Below the pieces are notes generated by a model, which was not told the origin of the DNA, did not search any database, and was given only the letters and a program-made list of their open reading frames with translations. Shown one piece after another: positions 1 to 6,829 of a stretch of DNA of 15,076 bases (its first letter is position 1; each line of letters begins with the position of its first letter). The DNA comes from Kiloniellales bacterium (GTDB lineage: Bacteria > Pseudomonadota > Alphaproteobacteria > Kiloniellales > JAKSBE01). Position numbers and translations under genes: made by a program. Location: contig JASJAL010000023.1 of assembly GCA_030067055.1 (NCBI GenBank), forward strand, positions 1 to 15,076, written 5' to 3'.

Positions 1-720
1 GGCGCAGCCCTGGGTGTAGATGTACTCGGCGATCGGGGTCGAGCCGACGAAACCGATGGCCTTGATGTCCGGATCCTCGAGGATCGCGTCGACCGCCTCC
101 TTGTCGCCGTTGACCACGTTGAGCACGCCTTCCGGCAGCCCGGCCTCGATCATCAGCTCGGCGAGGCGCAGCGGCACCGAGGGGTCCCGCTCGCTGGGCT
201 TAAGGATGAAGGCATTGCCCACCGCCAGCGCCGGGGCGAACTTCCACATCGGGATCATGGCCGGGAAGTTGAAGGGCGTGATGCCGGCGACGACGCCCAG
301 CGGCTGGCGCAGGGAGTAAATGTCGATCCCCGGCCCGGCGTTGTCGGTGAACTCGCCCTTCATGAGGTGCGGGATGCCGCAGGCGAACTCGACGACCTCG
401 AGGCCGCGCTGGATGTCGCCGCGGGCGTCGGGAATGGTCTTGCCGTGCTCGCGCGCCAGGAGTTCGGCAAGCGTCTCGAACTCGTTCTGGACCAGCTGCA
501 GGAACTTGAACATGACCCGGGCCCGGCGCTGCGGGTTCCAGGCGGCCCAGGCCGGCTGCACCGCGAGGGCGTTCTCGATCGCGGCGCGGACCTCGGCCTT
601 GGAGGCCAGCGGAACCTTGGCCGAGACCTCGCCGGTCATCGGCGTGAAGACGTCGCCGAAGCGGCCGGAGGTCCCCTGGACCTTCTCGCCGCCGATGAAA
701 TGATGCAGTTCCGTCGTCAT
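1..720 (-). CDS. mmsA: methylmalonate-semialdehyde dehydrogenase (CoA-acylating), N-terminal part
   Basis: This is the first 240 residues of an aldehyde dehydrogenase superfamily protein; the 3' end lies beyond the window edge. The family member MmsA (also called IolA) oxidises methylmalonate or malonate semialdehyde with NAD+ and CoA to propionyl-CoA or acetyl-CoA in valine, thymine or inositol breakdown, in the cytosol. Seen here: the MmsA-typical start HHFIGGEKVQG (residues 6-16), the block GITPFNFPAMIPMW (146-159), the cofactor-binding segment FILKPSERDP (171-180) and FVGSTPIAEYIY (224-235). The catalytic Cys, near residue 285 in the family, is outside the window. The start at 720 is preceded by GGGAG about 9 nt upstream. 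It is transcribed divergently from the DUF123 gene. The family call is firm; the physiological substrate cannot be decided from this fragment. Confidence 0.95.
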   Translation of the reverse strand, partial: MTTELHHFIGGEKVQGTSGRFGDVFTPMTGEVSAKVPLASKAEVRAAIENALAVQPAWAAWNPQRRARVMFKFLQLVQNEFETLAELLAREHGKTIPDARGDIQRGLEVVEFACGIPHLMKGEFTDNAGPGIDIYSLRQPLGVVAGITPFNFPAMIPMWKFAPALAVGNAFILKPSERDPSVPLRLAELMIEAGLPEGVLNVVNGDKEAVDAILEDPDIKAIGFVGSTPIAEYIYTQGCA

Positions 721-818
721 GCCCTTCGCTCCCGCTGACCTGTTCTGTTTTGGCGCCAGAGCATAGAATCTCCGACCCCCATGATCCAGGGGACTCAGAA
801 GCGGAAGGCTGCAGTTCG

Positions 819-1280
819 ATGCGTTCACTCGATAGTGCCGGCGGCCAGATCGGGCTTGTCGATCTGAAGGGACAGCCCGGGGCCTATCTGGTCGTCGTCC
901 GGCTCGACTGCCGTCTCGACCTGGAGCTGTCCGGTCGAAGCTGCAGCCTGGACGCCGGAACCTATGCCTATTGCGGCAGCGCTCGGGGACCGGGTGGCTT
1001 GGCCGCCCGACTGGCCCGCCACCTGCGCCTCGAGAAGAAAGCGCATTGGCACATCGATCGCCTGACCGCCGCCGGCCGGATCGTCGCCGTCTACGCCCGC
1101 CCCGGCGGCTCGGAATGCGCCCTGTTCGAGGTCCTGCAGCGGCTTCCCAACACGAGGACTCCCCTGCCCGGCTTTGGCAGCAGCGATTGCCGCCGCTGCC
1201 CGGCCCACCTGGTCCAGGTTCCGACCGGCTTCGAGGCGCCGACCCGGGTCGGCCTGATACGGATCGAGCAAGAAAGTTAG
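819..1280 (+). CDS. DUF123 family protein (GIY-YIG nuclease-like)
   Basis: A 153-residue protein with the DUF123 pattern: GAYLVVVRL (residues 21-29), AGTYAYCGSARGPGGLAARL (46-65), RH (67-68), KKAHWHID (73-80) and the Cys-containing tail GFGSSDCRRCPAHL (118-131). The family has a GIY-YIG-like fold and occurs alone or fused to endonuclease III in archaea; its reaction is not established. The Tyr, Arg and His positions usual for the family are present, so it looks intact. I place the start at ATG 819, with AAGG 10 nt upstream, because the family motif begins about 20 residues later. An in-frame ATG at 750 would add 23 uncharacteristic residues and lies close to the divergent mmsA start. It reads as a single-gene unit, ending 42 bp before the next start. 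Confidence 0.85.
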   Translation: MRSLDSAGGQIGLVDLKGQPGAYLVVVRLDCRLDLELSGRSCSLDAGTYAYCGSARGPGGLAARLARHLRLEKKAHWHIDRLTAAGRIVAVYARPGGSECALFEVLQRLPNTRTPLPGFGSSDCRRCPAHLVQVPTGFEAPTRVGLIRIEQES

Positions 1281-1287
1281 AGGGATC

Positions 1288-1316
1288 TTGAATTTCGAAT
1301 TGACGTGTAGTATATA
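1288..1316 (+). promoter_or_regulatory. predicted sigma70-type promoter of the XRE/unknown-protein operon
   Basis: TTGAAT at 1288-1293 and TATATA at 1311-1316 are separated by 17 bp, a good -35/-10 pair in an otherwise GC-rich region. Transcription starting about 7 nt after the -10 box would begin at or next to the A of the ATG at 1323, giving a leaderless mRNA. No Shine-Dalgarno sequence precedes that ATG. The -10 box lies inside the palindrome at 1305-1322. The assignment rests on sequence alone. Confidence 0.55.
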
Positions 1317-1322
1317 CTACAC
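1305..1322. promoter_or_regulatory. perfect 18-bp palindromic operator candidate
   Basis: GTGTAGTATATACTACAC is its own exact reverse complement across all 18 positions and ends at the base before the ATG at 1323. It covers the predicted -10 box, so a dimer bound here would block RNA polymerase. XRE-family repressors commonly bind such dyads beside their own gene. That the adjacent XRE protein is the ligand is inference. Confidence 0.7.
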
Positions 1323-1676
1323 ATGACACACTTCGGCGAATACATCCGAAGGCGTCGCGAGGATCTCCGCGAGGAGGATCGCAGATACTCCCTGCGCCAG
1401 GTCGCGCAGAGGATCGGCATCGAGCCCGCCTATCTGAGCAAGATCGAGAGGGGCGAGCTCCAGCCGCCATCGGAGGCGACGACCCTGCGGCTCGCCGCGG
1501 ACCTGGGCGAGGATCCGGACGTGCTCCTGGCCATGGCCGGGAAGGTGTCGAGCGACCTGCAGGAGATCATCCGGCGGCGGCCTCGCCTCTTCGCCGATTT
1601 GATCCGGCAGCTCAAACAAGCCCCCGACCAGGCGATCCTGAGGGTCGTGCGCGAGGTCCGGGACGGCGATTGGTAA
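1323..1676 (+). CDS. XRE-family helix-turn-helix regulator
   Basis: A 117-residue DNA-binding protein. The XRE/Cro-type helix-turn-helix spans about residues 5-70: YSLRQVAQRIGIEPAYLSKI (22-41) holds the turn and recognition helix, followed by ERGELQPPSEATTLRLAADL (42-61). The tail 74-117 is a basic, helical extension ending REVRDGDW, probably for dimerisation or partner binding. The start must be ATG 1323, because the same frame has a TAG at 1308-1310 and no standard start codon between. That puts the start directly against the 18-bp palindrome with no ribosome-binding site, so translation from a leaderless transcript is likely. The next gene begins 16 nt after the stop behind a strong AGGAGG (1679-1684), so the two form an operon. 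Autorepression through the palindrome is inferred. Confidence 0.9.
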   Translation: MTHFGEYIRRRREDLREEDRRYSLRQVAQRIGIEPAYLSKIERGELQPPSEATTLRLAADLGEDPDVLLAMAGKVSSDLQEIIRRRPRLFADLIRQLKQAPDQAILRVVREVRDGDW

Positions 1677-1692
1677 CGAGGAGGATGCGCCC

Positions 1693-2712
1693 ATGATCAC
1701 GCTCGAATCCGACCGGCTGGTTTTCCGCTTTCCCGAGGTTCACGAAGAAGCTGCCTGTGCGATCGAATTCCAACGCACCTTGCGCATCCCTGACGACGAA
1801 CGGGCCTATCCCCTTCCGCCAGGGCTCGGCCGCTTTCCCCTACGTCACATCGACGACCATGCAGAACAAGTCCCCGGCGGCTGGCTCAAGCGCGGCGGCG
1901 TGATCATGCCGATGCACCAGTCCGAAGCGATGTGGCTGATGTTCTGGTCCCTGCCCGAGGCCCTCTTGGAATACCCTTGCGCCATCAAGATCGCCACCGG
2001 CAAGGTCAGCGCGATCACAGGCGAGTCTTGGGTCCAGGGCCTGATCCGCGATCCGCAGGATTACGTCGTGGTCCCGGACCAGCCCTGGCTGGACGGCTAT
2101 TGCGTCGAGAAGGGCGTGATCCGGCAGTTCGTCGCCATGCCGCTCGGCGAAGGCTATTCGGCCGAGGAGCAAATCACCGGCGCCGGCGAGCACGGCGGCC
2201 TCCAATTTCTCGTCTATCCCATGAAGGCCGAGCGTTACGAGGCACTGAAGCGAGCCCAGTCCAGGGTGCACCAGAGCACGATTTGCGAGAGCTTGAGCGC
2301 GGGTGAAGTAGGGGACGCCATGGGCCTCGCACCGGGCGGACGCATGAGTCAGGAAATCTACGGCGACCCCTATGACCTCGATGCCTGGGATCTGCGCCAT
2401 GCCAGTCGCTGCTTCGTGACCATCGCCAATTCCCTGGCTTGGTTCGCAGTCACGGGCGAGAGGCCGCCGACCAGGCCGCCACTGGCTGCCGACTACACTG
2501 CGGCCGGACTGCCCTGGTTCGACTACTACGGCGGGGACGTCAAAGCGATCAAGGGCGCCAAGGCTCTAGCTAAGCTGAAATCCGTCAAGGAGATCGGCCA
2601 GCAGAAGGGCGAAGCCCCGCTCCCGGAGAACCAGTCGGTCGAGGTGACCAAGATCGTCAACCTCGGCCCGAGGAAGAAAAAGGTGCAATTGGTCAGGGAA
2701 GCCGAAATCTGA
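1693..2712 (+). CDS. protein of unknown function paired with an XRE regulator
   Basis: A 339-residue soluble protein with no signal peptide or membrane segment and no catalytic motif I can name. It begins at ATG 1693, with AGGAGG 8 nt upstream, 16 nt after the XRE gene. Striking segments, rich in Trp, Tyr, Gly and Pro, are LPPGLGRFPLRHIDD (41-55), YPCAIKIATGKVSAITGESW (94-113), VVVPDQPWLDGYCVEKGVIR (125-144), QFVAMPLGEGYSAEEQITG (145-163), HGGLQFLVYPMK (167-178), GLAPGGRMSQEIYGDPYDLD (211-230) and GLPWFDYYGG (272-281). The last 60 residues are Lys-rich and low in complexity, with KAIKGAKALAKLK (284-296) and RKKK (327-330), a possible nucleic-acid-binding or flexible tail. The unit architecture (regulator, then larger effector) resembles self-regulated modules such as toxin-antitoxin or defence loci, but nothing in the protein shows that function. 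I recognise the style of a conserved bacterial hypothetical family, without an assigned role. Confidence 0.9.
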   Translation: MITLESDRLVFRFPEVHEEAACAIEFQRTLRIPDDERAYPLPPGLGRFPLRHIDDHAEQVPGGWLKRGGVIMPMHQSEAMWLMFWSLPEALLEYPCAIKIATGKVSAITGESWVQGLIRDPQDYVVVPDQPWLDGYCVEKGVIRQFVAMPLGEGYSAEEQITGAGEHGGLQFLVYPMKAERYEALKRAQSRVHQSTICESLSAGEVGDAMGLAPGGRMSQEIYGDPYDLDAWDLRHASRCFVTIANSLAWFAVTGERPPTRPPLAADYTAAGLPWFDYYGGDVKAIKGAKALAKLKSVKEIGQQKGEAPLPENQSVEVTKIVNLGPRKKKVQLVREAEI

Positions 2713-2733
2713 CCGGAACCTGCAAGACCGGCC

Positions 2734-3513
2734 TCACAAGGGGTTGCGGAGGCCCAGTCCGCCGCCCCTGAGGCCGTCCTCGCGCACGGTGATCAGGAAC
2801 CGCGGCAGGTCGCCGGACCTGCGCCGGTTCCCCTGCTGGGAGACGCGACCCAGCTCGATCGGGGTCAGGCGTCGCGGCTCGTTGACCGCCATTCCGGTCT
2901 GGTCGCGGGCGAAGAGCATCTCGGGGAAGCGCAGAGCATCGAAGGTGTCGGAGGGATGCTGCCAGCCGCCGAAGACGAAATTGCCGTCGACGCAGCCGAC
3001 CACCGCCCAGTAGAACGCCTTCGAGTTCAGCTGCAGGCCAACCTCGGGTCGACCGGGAAATCCGGCCTCCGCCAGAGCCCCTCGAAGCTGGTCCATGTCC
3101 TGGGCGCTCAGAAGGGCCTCGGCGGTCTGCCAGCGCCAGGGGGCGAGAAAGTCGGTCGATCGGATCTCGGAGATCGTCGCCCGGCCCCTGGCCCGCGCCG
3201 TCAAGAAACCGGTGCCGGTCGTATCGCCTTGGATCTCGTAGGTCCGGCGCTGTTCGTCGAAACGGGCGTTGAAGACGAAGCGATATCTCTCGGGGCTCCC
3301 GGCCGCGCAGGCCGTCCGGATGTCGTCGCCGCTGACGTAGCTGATCCAGGTGAACCTTCCGGCCACCGGCGAATCGGTCTCCCCCTCGGAGGCGCAGCCG
3401 GCCAGCAACAGGCCGGAGAGAAGACCCGCGATCGCCGCCCCGACCTGGGATCGACACCCGACGCCGAAGCTCAGGCAGCTCAGCGAATCTCGAAGCCCCG
3501 CCGTCGATGTCAT
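2734..3513 (-). CDS. lipoprotein of unknown function
   Basis: A 259-residue predicted lipoprotein. The hydrophobic stretch GAAIAGLLSGLLLAGC ends in the lipobox LAGC with Cys at residue 40, after which the mature part is soluble and mixed in composition, with the aromatic segments AFYWAVVGCVDGNFVFGGW (166-184) and DFLAPWRW (121-128). I do not recognise a domain. The ATG at 3513 has GGAG 6 nt upstream, which supports it, although the region before the hydrophobic core is long (about 24 residues), so a start nearer the signal peptide is possible. It lies 33 bp downstream of the EF-hand lipoprotein on the same strand, so the two are probably co-transcribed and exported together. It converges with the 339-aa gene, with only 21 bp between the stop codons. 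Confidence 0.8.
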   Translation of the reverse strand: MTSTAGLRDSLSCLSFGVGCRSQVGAAIAGLLSGLLLAGCASEGETDSPVAGRFTWISYVSGDDIRTACAAGSPERYRFVFNARFDEQRRTYEIQGDTTGTGFLTARARGRATISEIRSTDFLAPWRWQTAEALLSAQDMDQLRGALAEAGFPGRPEVGLQLNSKAFYWAVVGCVDGNFVFGGWQHPSDTFDALRFPEMLFARDQTGMAVNEPRRLTPIELGRVSQQGNRRRSGDLPRFLITVREDGLRGGGLGLRNPL

Positions 3514-3546
3514 CCCCTGCTCCGATCCGTCTGGTCCCGCAAAGCT

Positions 3547-4077
3547 CTAGAAGCGGAAAAGGGTGAATCTGGCGGCATCGTCGATTTCGACCCGACGGAG
3601 ACGCCGGTCGCGGTCGAGATCGGCGTTGCTGTAGATCCTTCTCCGCCCGTTGCGGAACTCCTCAGCACTGACCTTCTCATCCCGGTTGATATCGATAGAC
3701 AATTGGGCCCAGTCGATCGCGCCAAACTCTTTCTCATCGACCTGCCCGTCACCATCGGCGTCACCGAGCGCGATGATGATCGGGGCTTCGCGGCCGTCGA
3801 TCAAGCCGTCGTCATCGAAGTCGAAGATCTCGAAACCCCGCGCCAGCTCCGCCGAGCTCAACTGTCCATCCCCGTCAGCATCGATCTCCTCGAAGAGCCG
3901 GAAACTGGCCTGATCCCATTCCGACGGGCTGACCACTCCGTCGTTGTTGGTGTCCGCCCGGTCAAAGGCCGTCGCGTCACCGTCCGTTGTCGGTGCCGAA
4001 CTGCAGGCACCGATGAAAAGCAGTAGGGCCGAGCACAGCCCGAGCATCGGCCGAAGGATCGCGTGGCAAGGCAGCAT
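3547..4077 (-). CDS. EF-hand calcium-binding lipoprotein
   Basis: A 176-residue predicted lipoprotein. The signal peptide MLPCHAILRPMLGLCSALLL is followed by the lipobox IGAC, with Cys at residue 25. The mature part is a string of six EF-hand-like loops: DTNNDGVVSPSE (42-53), DADGDGQLSSAE (66-77), DFDDDGLIDGRE (86-97), DADGDGQVDEKE (106-117), DINRDEKVSAEE (129-140) and DLDRDRRLRRVE (153-164). Loops 1-4 keep the Asp/Asn ligands at 1, 3 and 5, Gly at 6 and Glu at 12. Loops 5 and 6 lack the Gly and are more basic, so they may bind calcium poorly. I chose ATG 4077 because AGGA lies 8 nt upstream and the start gives a normal signal peptide. In-frame ATGs at 4110 and 4149 have no comparable ribosome-binding site. 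Likely role: a periplasmic or outer-membrane calcium-responsive or structural protein, co-transcribed with the downstream lipoprotein. Confidence 0.88.
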   Translation of the reverse strand: MLPCHAILRPMLGLCSALLLFIGACSSAPTTDGDATAFDRADTNNDGVVSPSEWDQASFRLFEEIDADGDGQLSSAELARGFEIFDFDDDGLIDGREAPIIIALGDADGDGQVDEKEFGAIDWAQLSIDINRDEKVSAEEFRNGRRRIYSNADLDRDRRLRRVEIDDAARFTLFRF

Positions 4078-4237
4078 CGCAGGAGTCCTGACTGGAGCGG
4101 AAGGACGCATCTGATCGCTGGAGTTTCCCACGAACAGAGGGCCGGTCAAGCGATCCGAGATGCGGAATCTCGCCCAGGTCGGCTGCGAGTCCGAGGCTGG
4201 GCTCGCGGCGCCGCCATTCGCTGCGGAAATTGAAGGG

Positions 4238-6022
4238 TCAGGCAGCGGAGCTCTGCGGGACCTGACGCAGGCGGCTGACCAGGGCCTCGAAATCCGCCAG
4301 GTTGTCGAATCGCAGGCGGACCTCGCCAGCTTCTCCGCTCATGCGGATTTTCACCTTGGCGCCGAGCTGTTCGGCCAGCTCGCGCTCGAGGACCTTCAAC
4401 TCGTCCTGCAAGGCGGGAGCCGGTGCCGGCCTGGCCTTGGCTGCGGCGGGCGCCGCCGGGCGCCGGGCCAGCTCTTCGGTGGCCCGGACGCTGAGACCCC
4501 TCTCGACCACCTCGCGGGCGACCGGCTCCGGCTCGGCAAACGCGAGCAGCGCGCGGGCATGCCCCGCGGTCAAGGCGCCCCGCTGCAGCATCTCCTTGAC
4601 CGCCGGCGGCAAGGCGAGGAGCCGAAGGGTGTTGGTGACGTGGCTGCGGCTCTTGCCGACCCGCTCGGCGACGGCCTCCTGGGTCAGTTCGAAGCCCTCG
4701 ATCAATTGCTGATAGCCTTCGGCCTCCTCGATCGGGCTCAGGTCCTCACGCTGCAGGTTCTCGACCAGGCTCAGCTCCAGCGCCGCCTCGTCGCCCAGCT
4801 CGTGCAGGGAGATCGGAACCTCCTGGAGGCCGGCCAGAGCGGCGGCCCGCCAACGCCGCTCACCGGCAACGATCTGGTACTGGTCCGACAGCTCGGCATG
4901 AGGGCGCACCAGGATCGGCTGCAGGACTCCGTGGGTCGAGATCGACTCGCTCAGCGACTGCAGCGCCTCCTCGTCCATCCTTTGGCGCGGCTGCCCGGGG
5001 TTCGGGTGCAGGCAGCCGATCGAGACCAGACTCGGCACGCTGTCGGACGGGTCCGCCTTCTGCGATAGAGCCGACAGATTCGCGGCTGGCTCCGCAGCCG
5101 TCACGGCGGGCAGCGCCTCAACGGTATCGGAAACCGGTTCCGTTTTCGGCTCGGACACGGCCGTCGTGTCCGGGGCCTTAATGTCGGTGGTGTCCGACGG
5201 AGTTTCCGGCGACATCTCGGCTTTGGCCACCGGCCCCATGATCTCCGCGGCGATCGCCTCGAGCTGTTGGTCCGCCGTCGGGGTTTGGAACTCGGGAATA
5301 TCGGGGAGGTCCGCAATTGCGATCTCGAAGGCTGCCGCCTCGTCGCTCTGCACTTCGGGGGCGCTGCTCGCCAAGGGCTCCAGCGGCGCGATATCCCTCA
5401 GGGTCTGCTCTTCGGCGCTGATCGCCGTGTCTTGATCATTCGCGGAATCGGCCGGACCGTGAGCAACGTCGGGCAGGTGGGCAAACAAGGTCTCGGTCTC
5501 GGGGAAGAGGCCGGCCTCGGTGATCTGTTCTAGACCGGGCAGAATATGGTCGTCCTCCGGCCCCTGTCCCGCTGTCTCCGGCTCGCCGTCGTCCTCCACC
5601 AGGAAGCCGGTCAGCTCGCCGCTGACGGGCGGTTCCTGGGTCTCGGCCGAGGCCGCTAAGCAGGAGATCACCAACAGGAGTTCGTTGTCCTCGCCCGCAG
5701 GCTCCTCCTTGTCGGCGCGAACGCCCTCCACCAGAGCTTCGATGCGGGCGACCGCCTCTCGGACCGTGGAGACCGCCTCCGGGCTGGCCGCCACACTTCC
5801 CTCGCGGATCGCATAGAGCAGGTCCTCCGCGGCATGGGCCAGTGCTTCGATCCGTCGGAAGCCGAGCACATGGCAGGTGGCCTTCACGTTGTGGACGATC
5901 CGGAAGACCGCGTTCAGCGCCTCGGGCTCGCCGAGCGCCCGCTCCCAGCGGTTGAGGTCCTCGGAGACCTGGGAGAGGTTGCGGTCGATTTCCTGGAAAA
6001 ACTCTTGCAACAGGTCGCTCAT
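4238..6022 (-). CDS. HPt-ParB fusion protein (CheA-P1-like phosphotransfer domain joined to ParB)
   Basis: A single 594-residue frame with three parts. Residues 1-105 form a histidine phosphotransfer domain like CheA P1: start MSDLLQEFFQEI, then NAVFRIVHNVKATCHVLGF (37-55) with the expected phosphorylated His44, and LAHAAEDLL (61-69). Residues 106-330 are an acidic Pro/Thr/Ala-rich linker. Residues 331-590 are a full ParB: LHPNPGQPR (338-346), GVLQPILVRP (365-374), the CTP-binding signature GERRWRAA (387-394), ENLQRED (421-427), the helix-turn-helix LTQEAVAERVGKSRSHVTNT (446-465) and a C-terminal dimerisation region (540-587). ParB proteins are CTP-dependent DNA clamps that load at parS; HPt domains relay phosphate from histidine kinases. 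NLSALS (315-320), just before the ParB part, may be a remnant of the ParA-interacting GLSALL peptide; this is tentative. Start 6022 matches where CheA-type P1 domains begin; the upstream ATG at 6169 adds 49 uncharacteristic residues. Only a weak GGGA precedes the start. No parA neighbour or parS is visible, so this is probably not the chromosome-partition ParB. Confidence 0.93.
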   Translation of the reverse strand: MSDLLQEFFQEIDRNLSQVSEDLNRWERALGEPEALNAVFRIVHNVKATCHVLGFRRIEALAHAAEDLLYAIREGSVAASPEAVSTVREAVARIEALVEGVRADKEEPAGEDNELLLVISCLAASAETQEPPVSGELTGFLVEDDGEPETAGQGPEDDHILPGLEQITEAGLFPETETLFAHLPDVAHGPADSANDQDTAISAEEQTLRDIAPLEPLASSAPEVQSDEAAAFEIAIADLPDIPEFQTPTADQQLEAIAAEIMGPVAKAEMSPETPSDTTDIKAPDTTAVSEPKTEPVSDTVEALPAVTAAEPAANLSALSQKADPSDSVPSLVSIGCLHPNPGQPRQRMDEEALQSLSESISTHGVLQPILVRPHAELSDQYQIVAGERRWRAAALAGLQEVPISLHELGDEAALELSLVENLQREDLSPIEEAEGYQQLIEGFELTQEAVAERVGKSRSHVTNTLRLLALPPAVKEMLQRGALTAGHARALLAFAEPEPVAREVVERGLSVRATEELARRPAAPAAAKARPAPAPALQDELKVLERELAEQLGAKVKIRMSGEAGEVRLRFDNLADFEALVSRLRQVPQSSAA

Positions 6023-6195
6023 CGTCACATCCCGGCACTCGGATCGCGGCCGTCCCACCACCGGCGACGGCAAGGCCGGCATCGCGATGGCGCAGCTCCG
6101 CGGCCTCGAGAAAAGGCTCGGATTTCGGCTCTGGCCGCGACAACGTCGCTCCGCGGCAGGGCCCGCCATGTTGGCTTGCTTCGGTTACTGTCGCA

Positions 6196-6570
6196 TTAAC
6201 GGGGTTTGCGCGCCTTCCGGACAGGCCCCAAGGCAGCCGGATCCTGGCCGCTCCGACAGTGCCGATGGGGCGCTTCTTGCCGCACCAGGGGCGGATCTTG
6301 GCGTCTTGCCTCGAGATCGGAGGCCGCTTCCGGATTCGGCCGGCCAGCGGTGCCCCAGCGGCTTTCAGCGATGTCGCCCAGGGCCTCCGCCAGGCTGCGC
6401 AGCCGGCGGCGGAGATAGGGACTGAGCGTTGCGTAGTCGAGCGGCCCGAAATCCGGGCCGGGGCCCGCCGTTCTCGGCATGGCCTCCGGCCCTGTGGACC
6501 CGCTCTCGGGGGATCCAGTCTCTGGATATCCCGCCTTGGGATAGTCGCTGCCGTCAACCGGGGCCGGCAT
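6196..6570 (-). CDS. small hypothetical protein, doubtful
   Basis: A 124-codon frame whose ATG (6570) directly follows the TAG stop of the 82-aa lipoprotein, so translation could be coupled. The first 75 residues look protein-like, with a Gly/Pro/Ser-rich start and then LDYATLSPYLRRRLRSLAEA (44-63), a probable amphipathic basic helix. The second half is rich in Arg, Pro and His with no clear pattern and could be a non-native tail. No domain is recognised. The alternative is that this is non-coding leader sequence before the HPt-ParB gene, whose start lies 173 bp downstream. Confidence 0.4.
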   Translation of the reverse strand: MPAPVDGSDYPKAGYPETGSPESGSTGPEAMPRTAGPGPDFGPLDYATLSPYLRRRLRSLAEALGDIAESRWGTAGRPNPEAASDLEARRQDPPLVRQEAPHRHCRSGQDPAALGPVRKARKPR

Positions 6571-6819
6571 CTAGTTGGCCGCCACCTCGACCGGGCGCGG
6601 CGCATCCTGCCGCTTGGCGTGCCAGGTGCAGTTCTCCGGGGTGGACTTGATCGGCTGGTAGCTTCCTTCGGCCGTCGGGAAGATGCCGAAGACGACCGAA
6701 CCGTCGGGCGCGCAGTAGGGATCGTTCAGACTGCCGACGAAGCGGACGTCGCGGACCTCGGAGCAGGCACCGAGAAGCAGCGTGGAAGCAGCGAGGGTGA
6801 AAAGAATCGGGCGCTTCAT
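6571..6819 (-). CDS. small lipoprotein of unknown function
   Basis: An 82-residue predicted lipoprotein with a textbook signal peptide: basic MKR, hydrophobic core ILFTLAASTLLL and lipobox LGAC, with Cys at residue 19. The mature 64 residues contain two further Cys, in NDPYCAPDGSVVFGIFP (32-48) and PENCTWHAK (61-69), which could form a disulphide in the periplasm. The start at 6819 is well supported by GGAGG 7 nt upstream. The protein has no recognised domain. The upstream region carries three copies of a GAATGTG motif (see 6830-6903). The next frame on the strand starts at the base after the stop codon. Confidence 0.85.
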   Translation of the reverse strand: MKRPILFTLAASTLLLGACSEVRDVRFVGSLNDPYCAPDGSVVFGIFPTAEGSYQPIKSTPENCTWHAKRQDAPRPVEVAAN

Positions 6820-6829
6820 GTTCCGTCCT

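Noticed and set aside
2713..2733. Bidirectional terminator between the 339-aa gene and the lipoprotein
   Set aside because: Only 4-bp CCGG repeats are present and no T-run; not enough to call a terminator.
2956..4026. 356-codon plus-strand frame opposite the two lipoproteins
   Set aside because: The minus strand encodes a signal peptide with lipobox and six EF-hand loops here; the plus-strand reading is a compositional shadow.
4238..6169. Longer form of the HPt-ParB protein starting at 6169
   Set aside because: The extra 49 residues are Arg/Pro-rich and uncharacteristic, while MSDLLQEFF at 6022 matches where CheA-type P1 domains start.
4078..6195. parS-like site near the ParB fusion
   Set aside because: I looked for a sequence like TGTTTCACGTGAAACA around the gene and found no convincing match; the short GCGAC-AAC-GTCGC dyad at 6137-6149 does not resemble it.
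5436..6605. 389-codon minus-strand frame overlapping the HPt region
   Set aside because: It is Arg/Gly/Pro-rich out-of-frame reading of the HPt-ParB gene with no recognisable motif.
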